A stretch of 25,593 nucleotides of DNA from Clostridiales bacterium (lineage in GTDB: Bacteria > Bacillota > Clostridia > Lutisporales > Lutisporaceae). The notes beneath the pieces are model-generated. The model was not told the DNA's origin, ran no database searches, and saw nothing but the letters and a program-made list of their open reading frames with translations. The position numbers and the translations under genes were made by a program. Shown piece after piece: positions 1-8,711 of the stretch. The stretch covers positions 1 through 25,593 of the forward strand of contig JAAYKT010000044.1 of NCBI GenBank assembly GCA_012522255.1. Direction: 5' to 3'. How positions within the stretch are numbered: position 1 is the stretch's first letter; each line of letters starts with the position of its first letter.

Positions 1-35
1 AACTCAGAACTCAGATCTTAGAACTCAGAACAGTG
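1..35. repeat. Degenerate heptamer tract, unit AACTCAG
   Basis: Five consecutive 7-base units are visible: AACTCAG, AACTCAG, ATCTTAG, AACTCAG, AACAGTG. The tract may continue past the left edge of the window. It lies just before a copy of the GATCCTTCG/GGATGAC element, the same neighbourhood seen for other heptamer tracts in this window. No coding potential is apparent. Confidence 0.75.
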
Positions 36-46
36 CGTTTTTTTGG

Positions 47-79
47 GTCAAGATCCTTCGGCAGGCCTCAGGATGACAG
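47..79. repeat. Dispersed palindromic element (GATCCTTCG...GGATGAC arm)
   Basis: The sequence runs GTCAAGATCCTTCGGC, a short centre, then CCTCAGGATGACAG. Near-identical arms occur at 5233, 5377, 5520, 9258, 16536 and 16599. Opposite-orientation arms of the form GTCATTCTGAG...CGAAGAATC occur at 5294, 5437 and 16660. A facing pair can fold into a long hairpin. Such arms are widespread in intergenic DNA of many bacteria (general knowledge); their function is unknown. Confidence 0.75.
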
Positions 80-90
80 TTTTGGGGCAT

Positions 91-114
91 TAAAAAAGCG
101 GGGCAAAGCCCCGC
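91..114 (-). terminator. Intrinsic terminator of the SLH/Ig-like surface protein gene
   Basis: Read on the minus strand this is GCGGGGC, loop TTT, GCCCCGC, followed by TTTTTT. A perfect 7-bp GC stem plus U-run, about 70 bases past the stop codon of the minus-strand gene ending at 183, is a textbook intrinsic terminator. Confidence 0.85.
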
Positions 115-135
115 CGCTCAATGCGTTTCAAAAAC

Positions 136-182
136 CGACCAGGAGAACCGTCCCCCTGGTTCCCCCTGGTTCCCCCTGGTTC
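136..182. repeat. Half copy of the GACCAGGAGAACCG hairpin element with a 10-bp tandem tail
   Basis: The first 24 bases of the element (from GACC at 137) are identical to the right arm of the hairpin element at 13026-13090. The tail then repeats the unit TCCCCCTGGT three times in tandem (151-180). Only one arm is present, so it cannot form the full hairpin. It ends directly against the stop codon of the surface protein gene at 183. Confidence 0.7.
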
Positions 183-3100
183 CTAATAGGTTGAGAGTTC
201 CAATTCTTCTCCGCTGATTTTTTGGTTGTTCAAATCCTTTATGGTGGATTTGCCCGAGTTAGTTAGTTTTATGGTCAATTCCGAGTTTGTTTTAAGTTCG
301 TTTCTCAGCGTTATTGTTATGGTTCTGTCTCTCACAGAGATTCTGTCTGAGGAGCTTTTTCCGTAGTTGGCACCTGATATTTCAAAGCAATCCATGCTTA
401 AACTTGTGTTTTTTATAGGGTTGGATGTTATTAGGGTTATTGTCTTATTGTCGGAACTCACTGCTCCCGTAAGTATCTCAAACTGGGGCAGTTCCACATC
501 AGACCCTTCAAGTTCAATTTTTCTGCTGGAGGAATCCACGGACAGCCCCTGTAAGTCTTTTATATTCGTGCTTATGGTCACTTCATATTCATAATCAGCC
601 GATATGGATCCGTTTGCAGAGTTCAGATAAACTGTTACTGTTTGTTTATCACCGGATAAAACCGTATCGGACACCGATATTGTGCTTCCTCCCGAAGGTA
701 TTCTTTTTATTGTAAAGCCTGAGGATGCCGGAAGAACAATGGGTTCGCTGAACTCAACGGCTAAAGTGTATTTGTTCAAAGCCTGAATGTTATCCACTTC
801 CGGGGGTTCGTTTTTATCGGAGGTTCCGGTAAATTCGACTGTACTTTTGTTTGAAGGTATGGTGCTGTAGCCGGCCGCATCTTTAACCCCGCTTTTGACA
901 GTTAACTTATATTCGGTGCTGTCTTTCAGTTGGGTCGTATTGCTCAGATAAAGCATCGCCACGGATGTTGCTTCATCCTGGGCTACAGATGTTGACGAAA
1001 TGGTAACCCCGCTGATGCTGAATTGATTAGCACTGATACCTTTTACAGGCTTGGAAAAACTGACTTCTATAGCCGTGCTGTTTAAGGCATATACATCTAC
1101 GATGTATGGAGGCTCGTTGGCCTTGCTCGTTCCCGGAAAGCTTTTTATATTGGAATAAGAATCTTCTTCCAATCTGTCTATGTTTGAAACCCTGACTTCA
1201 TAGCGTTTACCGCTTCTGAAAATTTCGGGGGTTTTAGATGCATCTGTTTTAAACTGGAGCCGTACTGTTGCTTTATCAGCAGAAAAATACTTCTGGTAGT
1301 CAAGGCCTTCAGGTTTTTTATAGGTTTCTCCGCTTTCGGTTATTATTGTTACTTCCAGGTTTTTTAGTTCATCGTCAGTTATAGGATTATCAAAATATAA
1401 ATCTATGGAGGACATATCAAAAGCGCTTATGGCATCCAACCTTAGAGTTTTTTGGCTTTTTTCTCCGTAGCCCACAAAAGTTCGTTTGGAGGTTTTATCC
1501 GAAGACTTTATGGTCGTGCCGGTGAGATCAGTGATGTTTTCAACTTTAATTGTATAGACCTTTCCATTTTCATGAGCCTTGGTTAAAAGGGTGACTACTT
1601 TGCCAGTCTGATCCAATGTAGCCGTTGCCGCATATCCCAGGCTGCTGTCCAGAATATAATTAAATTCGTTTTCGGCGCTTTCTTTTTCAATACGCTTATA
1701 AAAGGTTAGTATGATTTTGTTTTCCCCACTTCTCACTGCATAGTTAAGAGGGCTTGTGTCCTTGGATACACCTATGAAATATCCTTTGGCGTAGCTTAGG
1801 GCACTGCCAAATCTATCATAAATATTGCTTATTTCTAAAAGGTATTTGGTACCAAAAGTTTGATTGGATGTTATCAAAGTGACAACATCACCGTCTTTGT
1901 CTTCCGTTAGATAAGCTTCCAAAACATCAAGACCGTTATCTATTTCATAGTTGGAAATATCCTCGGCAGATTCTTTTTCAACTTTTCTCCCGAATCTGAC
2001 ATCCACCTCGCTGTTTGAAATTACTGTTGGGTAGGCGTCAAACCTGGCACTGCCTCCCGCGGAACCTTTGAAGGATCTGGAGACCTCATACATGACGTTG
2101 TCTGTCAAATCCGCAATATTTCTGACGGTGATTCTGTACTGGGTGTCAGGGTTTTGTGCGGTGGTGATGAGCTTTACCGCTTTGCCTGTTTCATCCAATA
2201 TAGCCTCTTCGACTCTGATTGCATTATTAGCGATGGTATAATTCTCAGTTCTTTCCGCTGTAATCCTGTTCAAACTTTTTGTAAAAATTATGGTCAGTTC
2301 TCTGTTGCTTTCTACCTGAATTGTATCTATCGTAGGCTTTGACATATCTTTTGGTTGGGCCTCATAGGATTTTTCAAAGGCTTCCATAGTATTGCCGGAC
2401 AGATCCGTCACATCGGCAATCTTTAAACGATAAAACCAGCCCTCTCTTTGCGGAGCTGTAATCAAAGTCACTACTTTTCCCGTGTAGTCCAATTGGGCTT
2501 CAAAAACTTCCAGGTCATTTTGTATGATATAGTTGCCGGTGTCTTCGGCAGAAGCCTTGTCCACTTCTTCGTCAAAGGTTATTTGTATTATGGTATTGCT
2601 GAGTATTTCTGCTGTTGCTTTTGGTTTTTTTGTATCCCGTGGCAAAGCAACAAATCTTTTATTATATTTTTTCACTGCCATGCCGTCTACCGGGGCAGAC
2701 ATGTTGATGGATAGGTTGTAGGCTTCAAAGGCCGTCATAAATGCTGTTGTTATGTAAATCTTATCGCCGCTTATTTCTATGGAGTCTATGGATATTTCTT
2801 TTTTACCATTTTCAGGTGTAATGCTTATATCATCCTTGTCAATGGGAATTTCCTCGTCAAGGGTGATTACAAACCTGTTATTCGATAATCTTTCAAAGGA
2901 TTTGACCTTTACTTCATTAACCTCTATTTTGAACCCGGCTTTTGTTGCCTTGCTTTCATCTATTATGCCTTTTTCAGTCATTAAGGTTATAAGACTTTTG
3001 GTTTCGTCCTTGGGACTGGTGTTAAGGGTGGCGTATATGGCCTTGGCCACATGATCAATAGTGAAGCTTTTTAAACTTTCGATGGTTTTTGCATTTGAAA

Positions 3101-3593
3101 AAAGCCCCACGGATTGGGCAAAGGTCAAAGTTTCATCGTATTCAAAATCTATTCCCTGGTTATAGCCGAGGCTTTCCAGCATTACCTTGTAAAAAGCTTT
3201 GCTGTCTATGGTATTTGTTGGATAAAACCTCCCGTCAGTGCTCCCGATCCATCCCAAATCCGGGTTCTCTTTGGCATAGCCTAAATAATTACGCCCCACA
3301 ACCCAATCGTAGTTTTTGGCATCGTCAAAATTTTCATCCCAGTCATATGTAAGGGCTTCATCATCCAATCCTGATATTCTAAGAAAAATTATAAGGGCTT
3401 GAATTCTTGTGGGGGTTTCGGCTAAATATTCCGCTGTGACACCTGTGGAAACATCCTTGCCTATCAGTATACCCAAGTCCTTGCAGGCTTTGGCTTCTTT
3501 GCTAATGGTATCGGCAAATACAGCCGCAGGCATTACGGAAGCAGTAATCAGTGTTAGTGCAATTAAAAGTGCAATATACTTTTTCTTTTTCAT
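183..3593 (-). CDS. Secreted SLH-domain protein with multiple Ig-like (SwmB/Big_5-type) repeats
   Basis: Probable cell-surface (S-layer or S-layer-associated) protein of 1136 residues. The start chosen is the ATG at 3593, because GGAGGAG lies 7 bases upstream and the N-terminus MKKKKYIALLIALTLI... is a classic Sec signal peptide ending near AVFA; an upstream in-frame ATG at 3623 has no such support. Residues about 30-210 resemble SLH repeats (for example RFYPTNTIDSKAFYKVM), which in this family anchor proteins to secondary cell-wall polymers. The remainder is a series of roughly 90-110-residue beta-rich repeats with recurring patterns such as KVVTLIT, YxIxVxNIxDLTG and DKNEPPxV, typical of bacterial Ig-like domains. 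No enzymatic domain is visible. It is divergent from a second SLH gene at 3937, followed by a clean terminator at 91-114, with a candidate promoter at 3718-3746. Exact function and ligand are unknown. Confidence 0.85.
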   Translation of the reverse strand: MKKKKYIALLIALTLITASVMPAAVFADTISKEAKACKDLGILIGKDVSTGVTAEYLAETPTRIQALIIFLRISGLDDEALTYDWDENFDDAKNYDWVVGRNYLGYAKENPDLGWIGSTDGRFYPTNTIDSKAFYKVMLESLGYNQGIDFEYDETLTFAQSVGLFSNAKTIESLKSFTIDHVAKAIYATLNTSPKDETKSLITLMTEKGIIDESKATKAGFKIEVNEVKVKSFERLSNNRFVITLDEEIPIDKDDISITPENGKKEISIDSIEISGDKIYITTAFMTAFEAYNLSINMSAPVDGMAVKKYNKRFVALPRDTKKPKATAEILSNTIIQITFDEEVDKASAEDTGNYIIQNDLEVFEAQLDYTGKVVTLITAPQREGWFYRLKIADVTDLSGNTMEAFEKSYEAQPKDMSKPTIDTIQVESNRELTIIFTKSLNRITAERTENYTIANNAIRVEEAILDETGKAVKLITTAQNPDTQYRITVRNIADLTDNVMYEVSRSFKGSAGGSARFDAYPTVISNSEVDVRFGRKVEKESAEDISNYEIDNGLDVLEAYLTEDKDGDVVTLITSNQTFGTKYLLEISNIYDRFGSALSYAKGYFIGVSKDTSPLNYAVRSGENKIILTFYKRIEKESAENEFNYILDSSLGYAATATLDQTGKVVTLLTKAHENGKVYTIKVENITDLTGTTIKSSDKTSKRTFVGYGEKSQKTLRLDAISAFDMSSIDLYFDNPITDDELKNLEVTIITESGETYKKPEGLDYQKYFSADKATVRLQFKTDASKTPEIFRSGKRYEVRVSNIDRLEEDSYSNIKSFPGTSKANEPPYIVDVYALNSTAIEVSFSKPVKGISANQFSISGVTISSTSVAQDEATSVAMLYLSNTTQLKDSTEYKLTVKSGVKDAAGYSTIPSNKSTVEFTGTSDKNEPPEVDNIQALNKYTLAVEFSEPIVLPASSGFTIKRIPSGGSTISVSDTVLSGDKQTVTVYLNSANGSISADYEYEVTISTNIKDLQGLSVDSSSRKIELEGSDVELPQFEILTGAVSSDNKTITLITSNPIKNTSLSMDCFEISGANYGKSSSDRISVRDRTITITLRNELKTNSELTIKLTNSGKSTIKDLNNQKISGEELELSTY

Positions 3594-3936
3594 TGTTTTT
3601 CTCCTCCAAACTATATATTTCAATATTTTAATTACTTTGTAATGTCAAAAGTTTGCCATTTAAATGCAACAAATTTGTATATATATCGTCAAAATTTATA
3701 CTTTGTTTCCTTATTTAAGTATATATTTATTCTTGTCCAGGGGCAACACTATTCTTTAGATGTTATAGAATTGTAAAAGTTGCTGCAATTGGATAAGTAA
3801 AGAAGGAAATTTGTCAAAAAAGTAGAATATTAGTAGTGAATGGATTCTTGAAAAACTATATTTTATACATTCGGTATATTATAGGGAATGTTTTCTAAAT
3901 CTATTAATCGGTAAAAGAAGAATAGGAGGGTTTTCT
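3594..3936. other. Divergent intergenic region between two SLH genes
   Basis: This AT-rich stretch of 343 bases separates the two divergent surface-protein genes. A good sigma-A-type promoter for the minus-strand gene is visible at 3718-3746. For the plus-strand gene I see only poorly spaced boxes (TTGAAA at 3848 with TATATT at 3875, spacing 21), so its promoter is not assigned. No ORF, RNA gene or repeat element was recognised here. Confidence 0.5.
3718..3746 (-). promoter_or_regulatory. Candidate sigma-A promoter of the SLH/Ig-like gene
   Basis: On the minus strand, a -35 box TTGCCC (3741-3746) and a -10 box TATACT (3718-3723) are separated by exactly 17 bases. This would start transcription near 3711 and leave a leader of about 118 bases before the ATG at 3593. 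Assigned by consensus matching only. Confidence 0.55.
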
Positions 3937-5178
3937 TTGAATAAAAAATTTATTGCTTTAATCGTCACACTAACAATAATAATCTCTGCCTTTACCATGG
4001 TTCATGCAGATTCACCCTTTATTGATATAGAAGATAATTGGGCTCGCAACTATATTGTATCTGTATATGAAAAAGGGTTAATGAACGGAACCGCAGCTGA
4101 CAAATTCAGCCCAAGTGATTCTGTTAACAAATATTCCGTATTGGTTACCATCGCTAAGATGATGAATGCAGAAGAGTCAGTTGATTTGGATGAGCTGACG
4201 GATAGGTATAAAAATGAACTGGAAAAGTTCAAGGTTCCAAGTTATGCAAAAAGGGAAAGTGCTTTTGCATTGGAAAAGGAAATAGTTACGGACTACGAAT
4301 TGGACAAAATGAATCAGGAACCTTTGGCGACAAAACAGGATATTTGTGTCTATTTGGGCAGGGCTTTTAATGTGAAGCAGGATCCTTTGTTACCGGCACC
4401 TCAACTGTTCTTTACCGATACGGAGTTTATATTGCGTCCTTATAGGGTTTATGTGGACTATATGATAAAAATAAATGTTATAGACGGCAAAGGTGACAAG
4501 AACGGATACTTCAAGCCCGACGATTTGGTAACCCGCGCCATGTTTGCAAAGATGTTGGATGAGGCAAGTATAGCATATGATGAGGAATTTGGTGAATTAA
4601 ACAAAGGCTATGATGATGAATCATTAAACGAAGACGATAACGGGGAAACTGACGAGGAAGGCTTTGAATCGGAAGATGACGATGTTTCCGTTGTCAATGC
4701 AAAAGGTTACATAGACTCAATAATATACAGTAGAAAAGAAGACCCCAAAATTTTATTGGATGTAGCAAATAAGGGTATTAAGGAATTTTATATATCGGAA
4801 AAGCTGATAAAGGAGAATATCATAATAAACGGACAATTGGCCGATGTTTATTCTCTGAGACCGGGTATGCATGTGGAGCTGAATGCACAAAATAAAACTG
4901 TAAAGAATATTGCCACTGTTGAGTTTTCCAAGGATATAGATGCAGGCGAAGCTATAATTAAGGAAGTTGATATTATTAACGCCGAAATAATAGTGGATTT
5001 ATTGGATAAAACGGATGATGTGATGAAAGAAAAAAGGGTGTTCCTAAAGGGCGCAAGATTAGTGGATGTATATGTACCTGATATTTATATTGAGGATTTG
5101 AAGAAAGGGCAGAATATAAATATTTATGGAGTAGAAAACGAAGAAGGAATAAAAGCATCATTGATAATAATAAAATAA
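3937..5178 (+). CDS. Secreted SLH-domain protein with acidic linker
   Basis: Predicted surface protein of 413 residues. The TTG start at 3937 is supported by AGGAGGG six bases upstream and by the signal peptide that follows (hydrophobic IALIVTLTIIISAF, cleavage expected after VHA near residue 25). Residues about 27-75 (FIDIEDNWARNYIVSVYEKG...) and about 160-215 (FKPDDLVTRAMFAKMLDEA) are SLH repeats; a more divergent one lies between. A strongly acidic linker at about 220-250 (DDESLNEDDNGETDEEGFES) leads to a beta-rich C-terminal domain of about 160 residues that I cannot assign. Family knowledge suggests non-covalent attachment to cell-wall polymers. It is transcribed away from the larger SLH protein at 183-3593, so the two may form a surface-layer locus (inference). 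No terminator is obvious; the 143-bp tandem repeat begins 5 bases after the stop. Confidence 0.85.
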   Translation: MNKKFIALIVTLTIIISAFTMVHADSPFIDIEDNWARNYIVSVYEKGLMNGTAADKFSPSDSVNKYSVLVTIAKMMNAEESVDLDELTDRYKNELEKFKVPSYAKRESAFALEKEIVTDYELDKMNQEPLATKQDICVYLGRAFNVKQDPLLPAPQLFFTDTEFILRPYRVYVDYMIKINVIDGKGDKNGYFKPDDLVTRAMFAKMLDEASIAYDEEFGELNKGYDDESLNEDDNGETDEEGFESEDDDVSVVNAKGYIDSIIYSRKEDPKILLDVANKGIKEFYISEKLIKENIIINGQLADVYSLRPGMHVELNAQNKTVKNIATVEFSKDIDAGEAIIKEVDIINAEIIVDLLDKTDDVMKEKRVFLKGARLVDVYVPDIYIEDLKKGQNINIYGVENEEGIKASLIIIK

Positions 5179-5182
5179 AATA

Positions 5183-5565
5183 GGCTCTTGGCTGCCGGGC
5201 ACCGGGCACCGGGTTGTGGTATTCCTTTGGAGTCAAGATCCTTCGGCAGGCCTCAGGATGACAGTATCGGGACATATGACAGTGCCGGAAGGTGTCATTC
5301 TGAGCGCAGCGAAGAATCTGTATCAGGCTCTTGGCTGCAGGGCTCCGGGCATCGGGTTGTGGTATTCCTTTGGGGTCAGGATCCTTCGGTGAACCTCAGG
5401 ATGACAGTATCGGGACATATGACAGTGCCGGAAGGCATCATTCTGAGCGCAGCGAAGAATCTGTATCAAGCTCCTGGCTGCCGGGCTCTGGACACCGGGT
5501 TGTGGTATCCCTTTGGGGTCAGGATCCTTCGGCAAAGCCTCAGGATGACAGTATCGGGACATACA
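5183..5565. repeat. 143-bp tandem repeat, about 2.7 copies, built from heptamer tract plus palindromic arms
   Basis: Units begin at 5183, 5326 and 5469, giving a period of exactly 143 bases; the third is truncated near 5565. Each unit starts with a heptamer tract (GGCTCTT, GGCTGCC, GGGCACC, GGGCACC, GGGTTGT in copy 1), then a GATCCTTCG...GGATGAC arm, then GTATCGGGACATATGACAGT, and the first two end with the inverted arm GTCATTCTGAGCGCAGCGAA. The two arms in a unit can pair. This fills the 438 bases between the SLH gene and the phosphohexomutase gene. ORFs running through it are by-products of the repeat and are not genes. Confidence 0.85.
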
Positions 5566-5616
5566 AGCGGTGATATCCGTTGATAATGTATATACAGTAT
5601 CGCAGGAGGTGGTTTT

Positions 5617-7320
5617 ATGGATTACAAAAAGAAATATGAAGAATGGTTAAATGCTGACTATTTTGACACCGCGACGAAAAAGGAATTATCAGGCATAGCC
5701 GATAATGAAAAGGAGATAGAGGACAGGTTTTATAAGGACTTATATTTCGGAACCGCCGGGCTTAGGGGCATTATAGGGGCGGGTACCAACAGAATGAACA
5801 AATATACTGTTTGCAAAGCCACAAAAGGGCTGGCAAATTATATCCTAAAAAAAGGCGTAAAAAACCCTTCTGTTGTAATAGCTCATGATTCACGTCATTT
5901 TTCCCGGGAATTTTCAGAACAAGCCGCAGCACTTCTTTGTGCACATGATATTGATGTATATATTTTTCCCAATTTACGCTCCACGCCGGAGCTTTCTTTT
6001 GCTGTGAGGCAGACAAAGTCTACTGCCGGCATAGTTGTTACCGCCAGCCATAATCCTCCGGAGTATAATGGATTTAAAGTTTATTGGGATTATGGTGCCC
6101 AGGTATCATCACCTATCGCAGAAGAACTTATGTCAGAGATTAACAGCATCAGCGATATGTCAGTTTTGCGGCTTTACATGGAAAAAGATCTGAAGGAGTT
6201 TACCAATCTGCATATTTTGGGAGAGGAAATGGATAAAAAGTATATAGACAGCGTTCTTTCTTTGTCCGTGAATCCTCAATCAATAAAAGATGCAAAAGAC
6301 ATAAAAATAGTATATACCCCTCTCCATGGAGCGGGCAACATCCCCGTTAGGAGAGCCTTAAAAGAAGCCGGGTTTGAAAAAGTCAATGTGGTACCGGCGC
6401 AAGAATTGCCTGACGGTTCTTTTCCTACAGTCAAGTACCCGAACCCGGAAGAAGCGGACAGTTTTTTACTTGCATTGGATTTGGCCAAAAAAATCGATGC
6501 GGATTTGATTATAGCCACTGATCCGGACTGCGACAGATTAGGGGTTATGGTGAAATTGGGCAAAGGCGAATATATAAGGTTGACAGGCAATCAGGTGGGG
6601 ATAATTTTGACCCATTATATATTTGATTCTTTAAAAAACAATGGAAATCTGAAAGAAAACAGCCTTTTTGTCGATACAATAGTAACGGGTAAAATGGCTG
6701 AAAAGATAGCAAAATCAATAGGGGTAAATACCGCCACTACTTTGACGGGTTTTAAACATATAGCATCTGTTATAAAAGACAGGGAAGCAAAGGGGCAGCA
6801 TTTTGTATTTGCATTTGAAGAAAGTTACGGTTATTTGGCGGGCGGTTTTGTCAGAGACAAAGATGGAGTTTCCGCATCTTTGCTGATTTGCGAAGCGGCC
6901 GCTTTTTACAAATCCAAGAATATGAGTATCTATGACGGGCTTTTAAGCCTCTATGACAAATACGGATATTATAAGGAAGATCTTTTTTCAATCGTATTAA
7001 AAGGAAAAGAAGGGGCGGAAACAATTCTTAGAATGATGGACTGCCTTAGGAAAAATCCGCCGAAGAGTCTTGCCGGGCTGAGTATCACGGAGTTCAGGGA
7101 TTATTTGGTATATGAGTCTCCCGACGGTGTACCTAAGGATAATGTGTTGTATGTTACTTTTGAAGATAACAGCTGGTTCGCCATAAGGCCCTCGGGGACT
7201 GAGCCGAAGATCAAAATATACCTGGCGGTAAAAGGAAACAGCCGGGATGAAGCTGATGAGAAGATGGATGTATTTAGGGCTTCGGTGAAGGATTTGATTG
7301 AGGGGATTACCGCCTCTTGA
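5617..7320 (+). CDS. pgcA: Phospho-sugar mutase (alpha-D-phosphohexomutase; phosphoglucomutase/phosphomannomutase)
   Basis: Interconverts hexose 1- and 6-phosphates in the cytoplasm, supplying glucose-1-phosphate for cell-wall and surface glycans. The protein has 567 residues, the usual size of the Bacillus PgcA/YhxB branch. Hallmarks are GTAGLRG at 45-51, the phosphoserine loop TASHNPPEYNG at 142-152 with Ser144, the Mg-binding loop DPDCDR at 302-307, the sugar-specificity loop FEESYGY at 400-406, and the phosphate-binding loop RPSGTEPK at 524-531. The ATG start follows CAGGAGGTGG at good spacing. The gene stands alone after the repeat block. Its last codons and stop run into a degenerate heptamer tract (7312-7346), so the extreme C-terminus may have been replaced by repeat-derived sequence. 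The substrate (glucose or mannose) cannot be settled from sequence, so the symbol is by homology. Confidence 0.92.
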   Translation: MDYKKKYEEWLNADYFDTATKKELSGIADNEKEIEDRFYKDLYFGTAGLRGIIGAGTNRMNKYTVCKATKGLANYILKKGVKNPSVVIAHDSRHFSREFSEQAAALLCAHDIDVYIFPNLRSTPELSFAVRQTKSTAGIVVTASHNPPEYNGFKVYWDYGAQVSSPIAEELMSEINSISDMSVLRLYMEKDLKEFTNLHILGEEMDKKYIDSVLSLSVNPQSIKDAKDIKIVYTPLHGAGNIPVRRALKEAGFEKVNVVPAQELPDGSFPTVKYPNPEEADSFLLALDLAKKIDADLIIATDPDCDRLGVMVKLGKGEYIRLTGNQVGIILTHYIFDSLKNNGNLKENSLFVDTIVTGKMAEKIAKSIGVNTATTLTGFKHIASVIKDREAKGQHFVFAFEESYGYLAGGFVRDKDGVSASLLICEAAAFYKSKNMSIYDGLLSLYDKYGYYKEDLFSIVLKGKEGAETILRMMDCLRKNPPKSLAGLSITEFRDYLVYESPDGVPKDNVLYVTFEDNSWFAIRPSGTEPKIKIYLAVKGNSRDEADEKMDVFRASVKDLIEGITAS

Positions 7321-7346
7321 CTCTGGCCACTTATCTCTGGTACTTC
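7312..7346. repeat. Degenerate heptamer tract overlapping the pgcA stop
   Basis: Units of seven: GCCTCTT, GACTCTG, GCCACTT, ATCTCTG, GTACTTC. The core TCTTGACTCTGGCC is repeated at 16699-16712 in another intergenic region. The pgcA stop codon (TGA, 7318-7320) lies inside the tract. Weaker than the other heptamer tracts. Confidence 0.45.
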
Positions 7347-7481
7347 GGTATATTTTTGAATATTTAAAAGGAATAAGACAACTTGTATTGAATATATAGA
7401 TATAAACAGCGTTGATTTCACTATGGTTTCTATAAGAATGTGATATAAGGATGCATATAAAAAGTTTTTAGGAGGAAAAAG

Positions 7482-7865
7482 ATGGATAAGGTACTTATAA
7501 GGCTTAGGATGAGCGCCCATGATGCCCATTATGGAGGCAATCTGGTAGACGGCGCAAGAATGTTAGGGTTGTTCGGCGATGTGGCTACGGAGCTTTTAAT
7601 CAGAAACGATGGTGATGAAGGTCTTTTTGTTGCTTATGATATGGTCGAGTTTTTGGCTCCGGTCTATGCAGGTGATTTTATTGAAGCGGAAGGCTATATC
7701 GAAAAAGCAGGAAACACATCAAGGAAGATGAAATTTGAAGCAAGAAAAGTCATACAAGCAAGGACGGACATAAATGACTCTGCGGCGGAGGTTATTGAGA
7801 CTCCCGTTATAGTGTGCAGAGCCAGCGGAACTTGCGTTGTTCCCAAAGACAAACAACGGAAATAA
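7482..7865 (+). CDS. kal: 3-aminobutyryl-CoA ammonia-lyase
   Basis: Small hot-dog-fold enzyme of 127 residues that eliminates ammonia from L-3-aminobutyryl-CoA to give crotonyl-CoA, a late step of anaerobic lysine fermentation to acetate and butyrate. The N-terminal block (SAHDAHYGGNLVDGARMLG) and the segment AYDMVEFLAPVYAGDFIEAEG are characteristic of Kal, and the length matches the family. The ATG follows TTTTTAGGAGGAAAAAG, an excellent ribosome site. kce starts 30 bases after its stop, so the two form one transcription unit. The other lysine-pathway genes (kamA, kamDE, kdd, and the acetoacetate-CoA transferase) are not in this window. Confidence 0.9.
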   Translation: MDKVLIRLRMSAHDAHYGGNLVDGARMLGLFGDVATELLIRNDGDEGLFVAYDMVEFLAPVYAGDFIEAEGYIEKAGNTSRKMKFEARKVIQARTDINDSAAEVIETPVIVCRASGTCVVPKDKQRK

Positions 7866-7895
7866 TTTAAAATTTAGTTATAGGGGGTTATATAA

Positions 7896-8711
7896 TTGGA
7901 TAAACTTATAATAACGGCAGCTGTCAACGGTGCCGAAACCACAAAAGAACAGCAGCCGAGCCTGCCCATAACACCGGATGAAATTGCTGAAGCCGCTTAC
8001 GAGGTTTATAAAGCCGGCGGATCAATGGTACACATACATGCAAGAGAAAATGACGGTACACCTACTCAATCCAAAGATGTATACGGTGAGATAAAAGAAA
8101 AAATAGCTGCAAAATGCAATATTATTTTTCAACCCTCAACCGGAGGTGCAGTATGGCACAAAGCAGAAGAGAGGGTGCAGCCTGTACTTTTAAAACCGGA
8201 AATTGCATCACTCACAGTAGGTACGTGCAACTTCGGCCCTGATGTATTTATGAATACAGAAGAATACATTGAAACATTTGCAAAGGTCATGTTGGAAAAT
8301 GGGGTCAAACCGGAGCTTGAGATATTTGACAGAGGTATGATTTTTAACGCACTTAAATTACAGAAAAAAGGTCTGGTCAAACCGCCATTGCATTTTGATT
8401 TTGTCATGGGGGTACCCGGTGCGATAATGGGAGAACCGAGAGATCTGGTTTATTTGGCACACAGCATACCCGAAGGCAGCACTTGGACGGTAGCGGGCAT
8501 AGGCAGATACGAGTTGCCTTTGGCTATAATGGCTATCGTGATGGGCGGACATGTCAGGGTAGGTTTTGAGGATAATATTTATTATTCCAAAGGTGTGTTG
8601 GCGGAGTCCAATGCACAGTTGGTCGCAAGGATTGCAAGAATTTCCAAAGAATTCGGCAGAGAAGTGGCAACACCGGATGAAGCAAGAGAAATATTGGGTT
8701 TAGGGAAGTAA
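7896..8711 (+). CDS. kce: 3-keto-5-aminohexanoate cleavage enzyme
   Basis: Zinc enzyme of the BKACE family (271 residues) that condenses 3-keto-5-aminohexanoate with acetyl-CoA to give acetoacetate and 3-aminobutyryl-CoA. The product is the substrate of Kal encoded just upstream, so the pair performs consecutive steps of lysine fermentation. Metal ligands fit the family: VHIHAR with His46 and His48, and Glu225 in GFEDNIYY; Glu14 in NGAETTKE matches the catalytic N-terminal glutamate. TTG start at 7896, preceded by TAGGGGGTTA. BKACE members act on various beta-keto acids, but pairing with Kal makes the lysine-pathway assignment strong. A heptamer repeat tract begins at the last base of its stop codon. 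Confidence 0.92.
   Translation: MDKLIITAAVNGAETTKEQQPSLPITPDEIAEAAYEVYKAGGSMVHIHARENDGTPTQSKDVYGEIKEKIAAKCNIIFQPSTGGAVWHKAEERVQPVLLKPEIASLTVGTCNFGPDVFMNTEEYIETFAKVMLENGVKPELEIFDRGMIFNALKLQKKGLVKPPLHFDFVMGVPGAIMGEPRDLVYLAHSIPEGSTWTVAGIGRYELPLAIMAIVMGGHVRVGFEDNIYYSKGVLAESNAQLVARIARISKEFGREVATPDEAREILGLGK

Noticed and set aside
183..5178. Diderm outer-membrane SLH porins
   Set aside because: SLH domains also occur in outer-membrane porins of Negativicutes, but neither protein shows a barrel; the large one is made of Ig-like repeats typical of surface-layer proteins.
5183..5565. CRISPR array
   Set aside because: The repeat period of 143 bases, with whole units repeated and no unique spacers between short repeats, does not fit; no cas genes are present.
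5188..5583. Overlapping ORFs on both strands in the repeat block
   Set aside because: They follow the 143-bp repeat, encode repetitive arbitrary peptides, and lack ribosome sites.
7101..7529. Minus-strand ORF of 142 codons opposite the end of pgcA
   Set aside because: It is antisense to the conserved C-terminal domain of the mutase and to the start of kal, with no family resemblance or ribosome site.
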